From Bacteroidaceae bacterium (lineage in GTDB: Bacteria > Bacteroidota > Bacteroidia > Bacteroidales > Bacteroidaceae): a stretch of DNA of 6,238 bases. This document shows, piece by piece, positions 6,208 to 6,238 of the stretch. The translations under genes and the position numbers were made by a program. Every line of letters starts with the position of its first letter. The first letter of the stretch is position 1. The notes under the pieces were generated by a model. That model did not search any database, had not been told where the DNA came from, and was given only the letters and a program-made list of their open reading frames with translations. The DNA is taken from the NCBI GenBank assembly GCA_021443405.1, contig JABUUA010000092.1:11897-18134 (forward strand), in the 5' to 3' direction.

Positions 6208-6238
6208 TTTTTGAATGTCCAATTTTTACAAGTCGTTA

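Noticed and set aside
5332..6222. 296-codon minus-strand frame antisense to the SDR gene
   Set aside because: Starts at a TTG beyond the terminator and runs through it; the peptide is His/Val/Arg-rich without known motifs, while the plus strand encodes a complete SDR.
1..6238. CRISPR arrays, tRNA or rRNA genes, insertion sequences, toxin-antitoxin or defence genes
   Set aside because: I looked for regular repeats, tRNA-like folds, transposase motifs and small paired genes and saw none.

Overview
The window looks like a chromosomal piece of a fairly GC-rich member of the Bacteroidota, most likely the Bacteroidales and Prevotella-like. Three things point there: two perfect copies of the Bacteroidota -7 promoter motif TAnnTTTG (as TAACTTTG) in the divergent promoter region, a helix-hairpin-helix outer-membrane barrel protein of a type I know from Bacteroidota, and weak, AG-rich ribosome binding sites. 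The genus is an inference.

Layout. (1) Positions 1-809 are clearly more AT-rich than the rest. They hold what looks like the tail of a membrane protein (1-102, partial) and a family-4 glycosyltransferase (78-809) that lacks most of its N-terminal acceptor domain. This resembles the end of a surface-polysaccharide locus. (2) Positions 810-1024 are non-coding, with short CG-rich palindromes and a small tandem repeat, and mark the change to GC-rich sequence. (3) Positions 1025-3001 (minus strand) encode a secreted protein with an N-terminal helix-hairpin-helix domain and a C-terminal predicted outer-membrane beta-barrel. (4) Positions 3002-3066 are a 65-base divergent promoter region, with a TAACTTTG element facing each way. 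(5) Positions 3067-6120 (plus strand) form a probable three-gene operon: a COG0731/TYW1-like radical SAM protein, a TrkH-type potassium transporter subunit and a short-chain dehydrogenase/reductase, separated by 20- and 22-base gaps. (6) Positions 6121-6238 hold a convincing intrinsic terminator and short direct and inverted repeats.

How they fit together: the glycosyltransferase probably helps build capsule, O-antigen or exopolysaccharide. The plus-strand operon joins potassium uptake with two enzymes of unknown substrate; nothing in the sequence shows a shared pathway. I see no CRISPR array, tRNA, rRNA, transposase, toxin-antitoxin pair or recognisable defence system. The window reads mostly as ordinary housekeeping and envelope genes. 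The least understood items are the HhH-barrel protein, the radical SAM enzyme, the mirrored promoter and the truncated glycosyltransferase.
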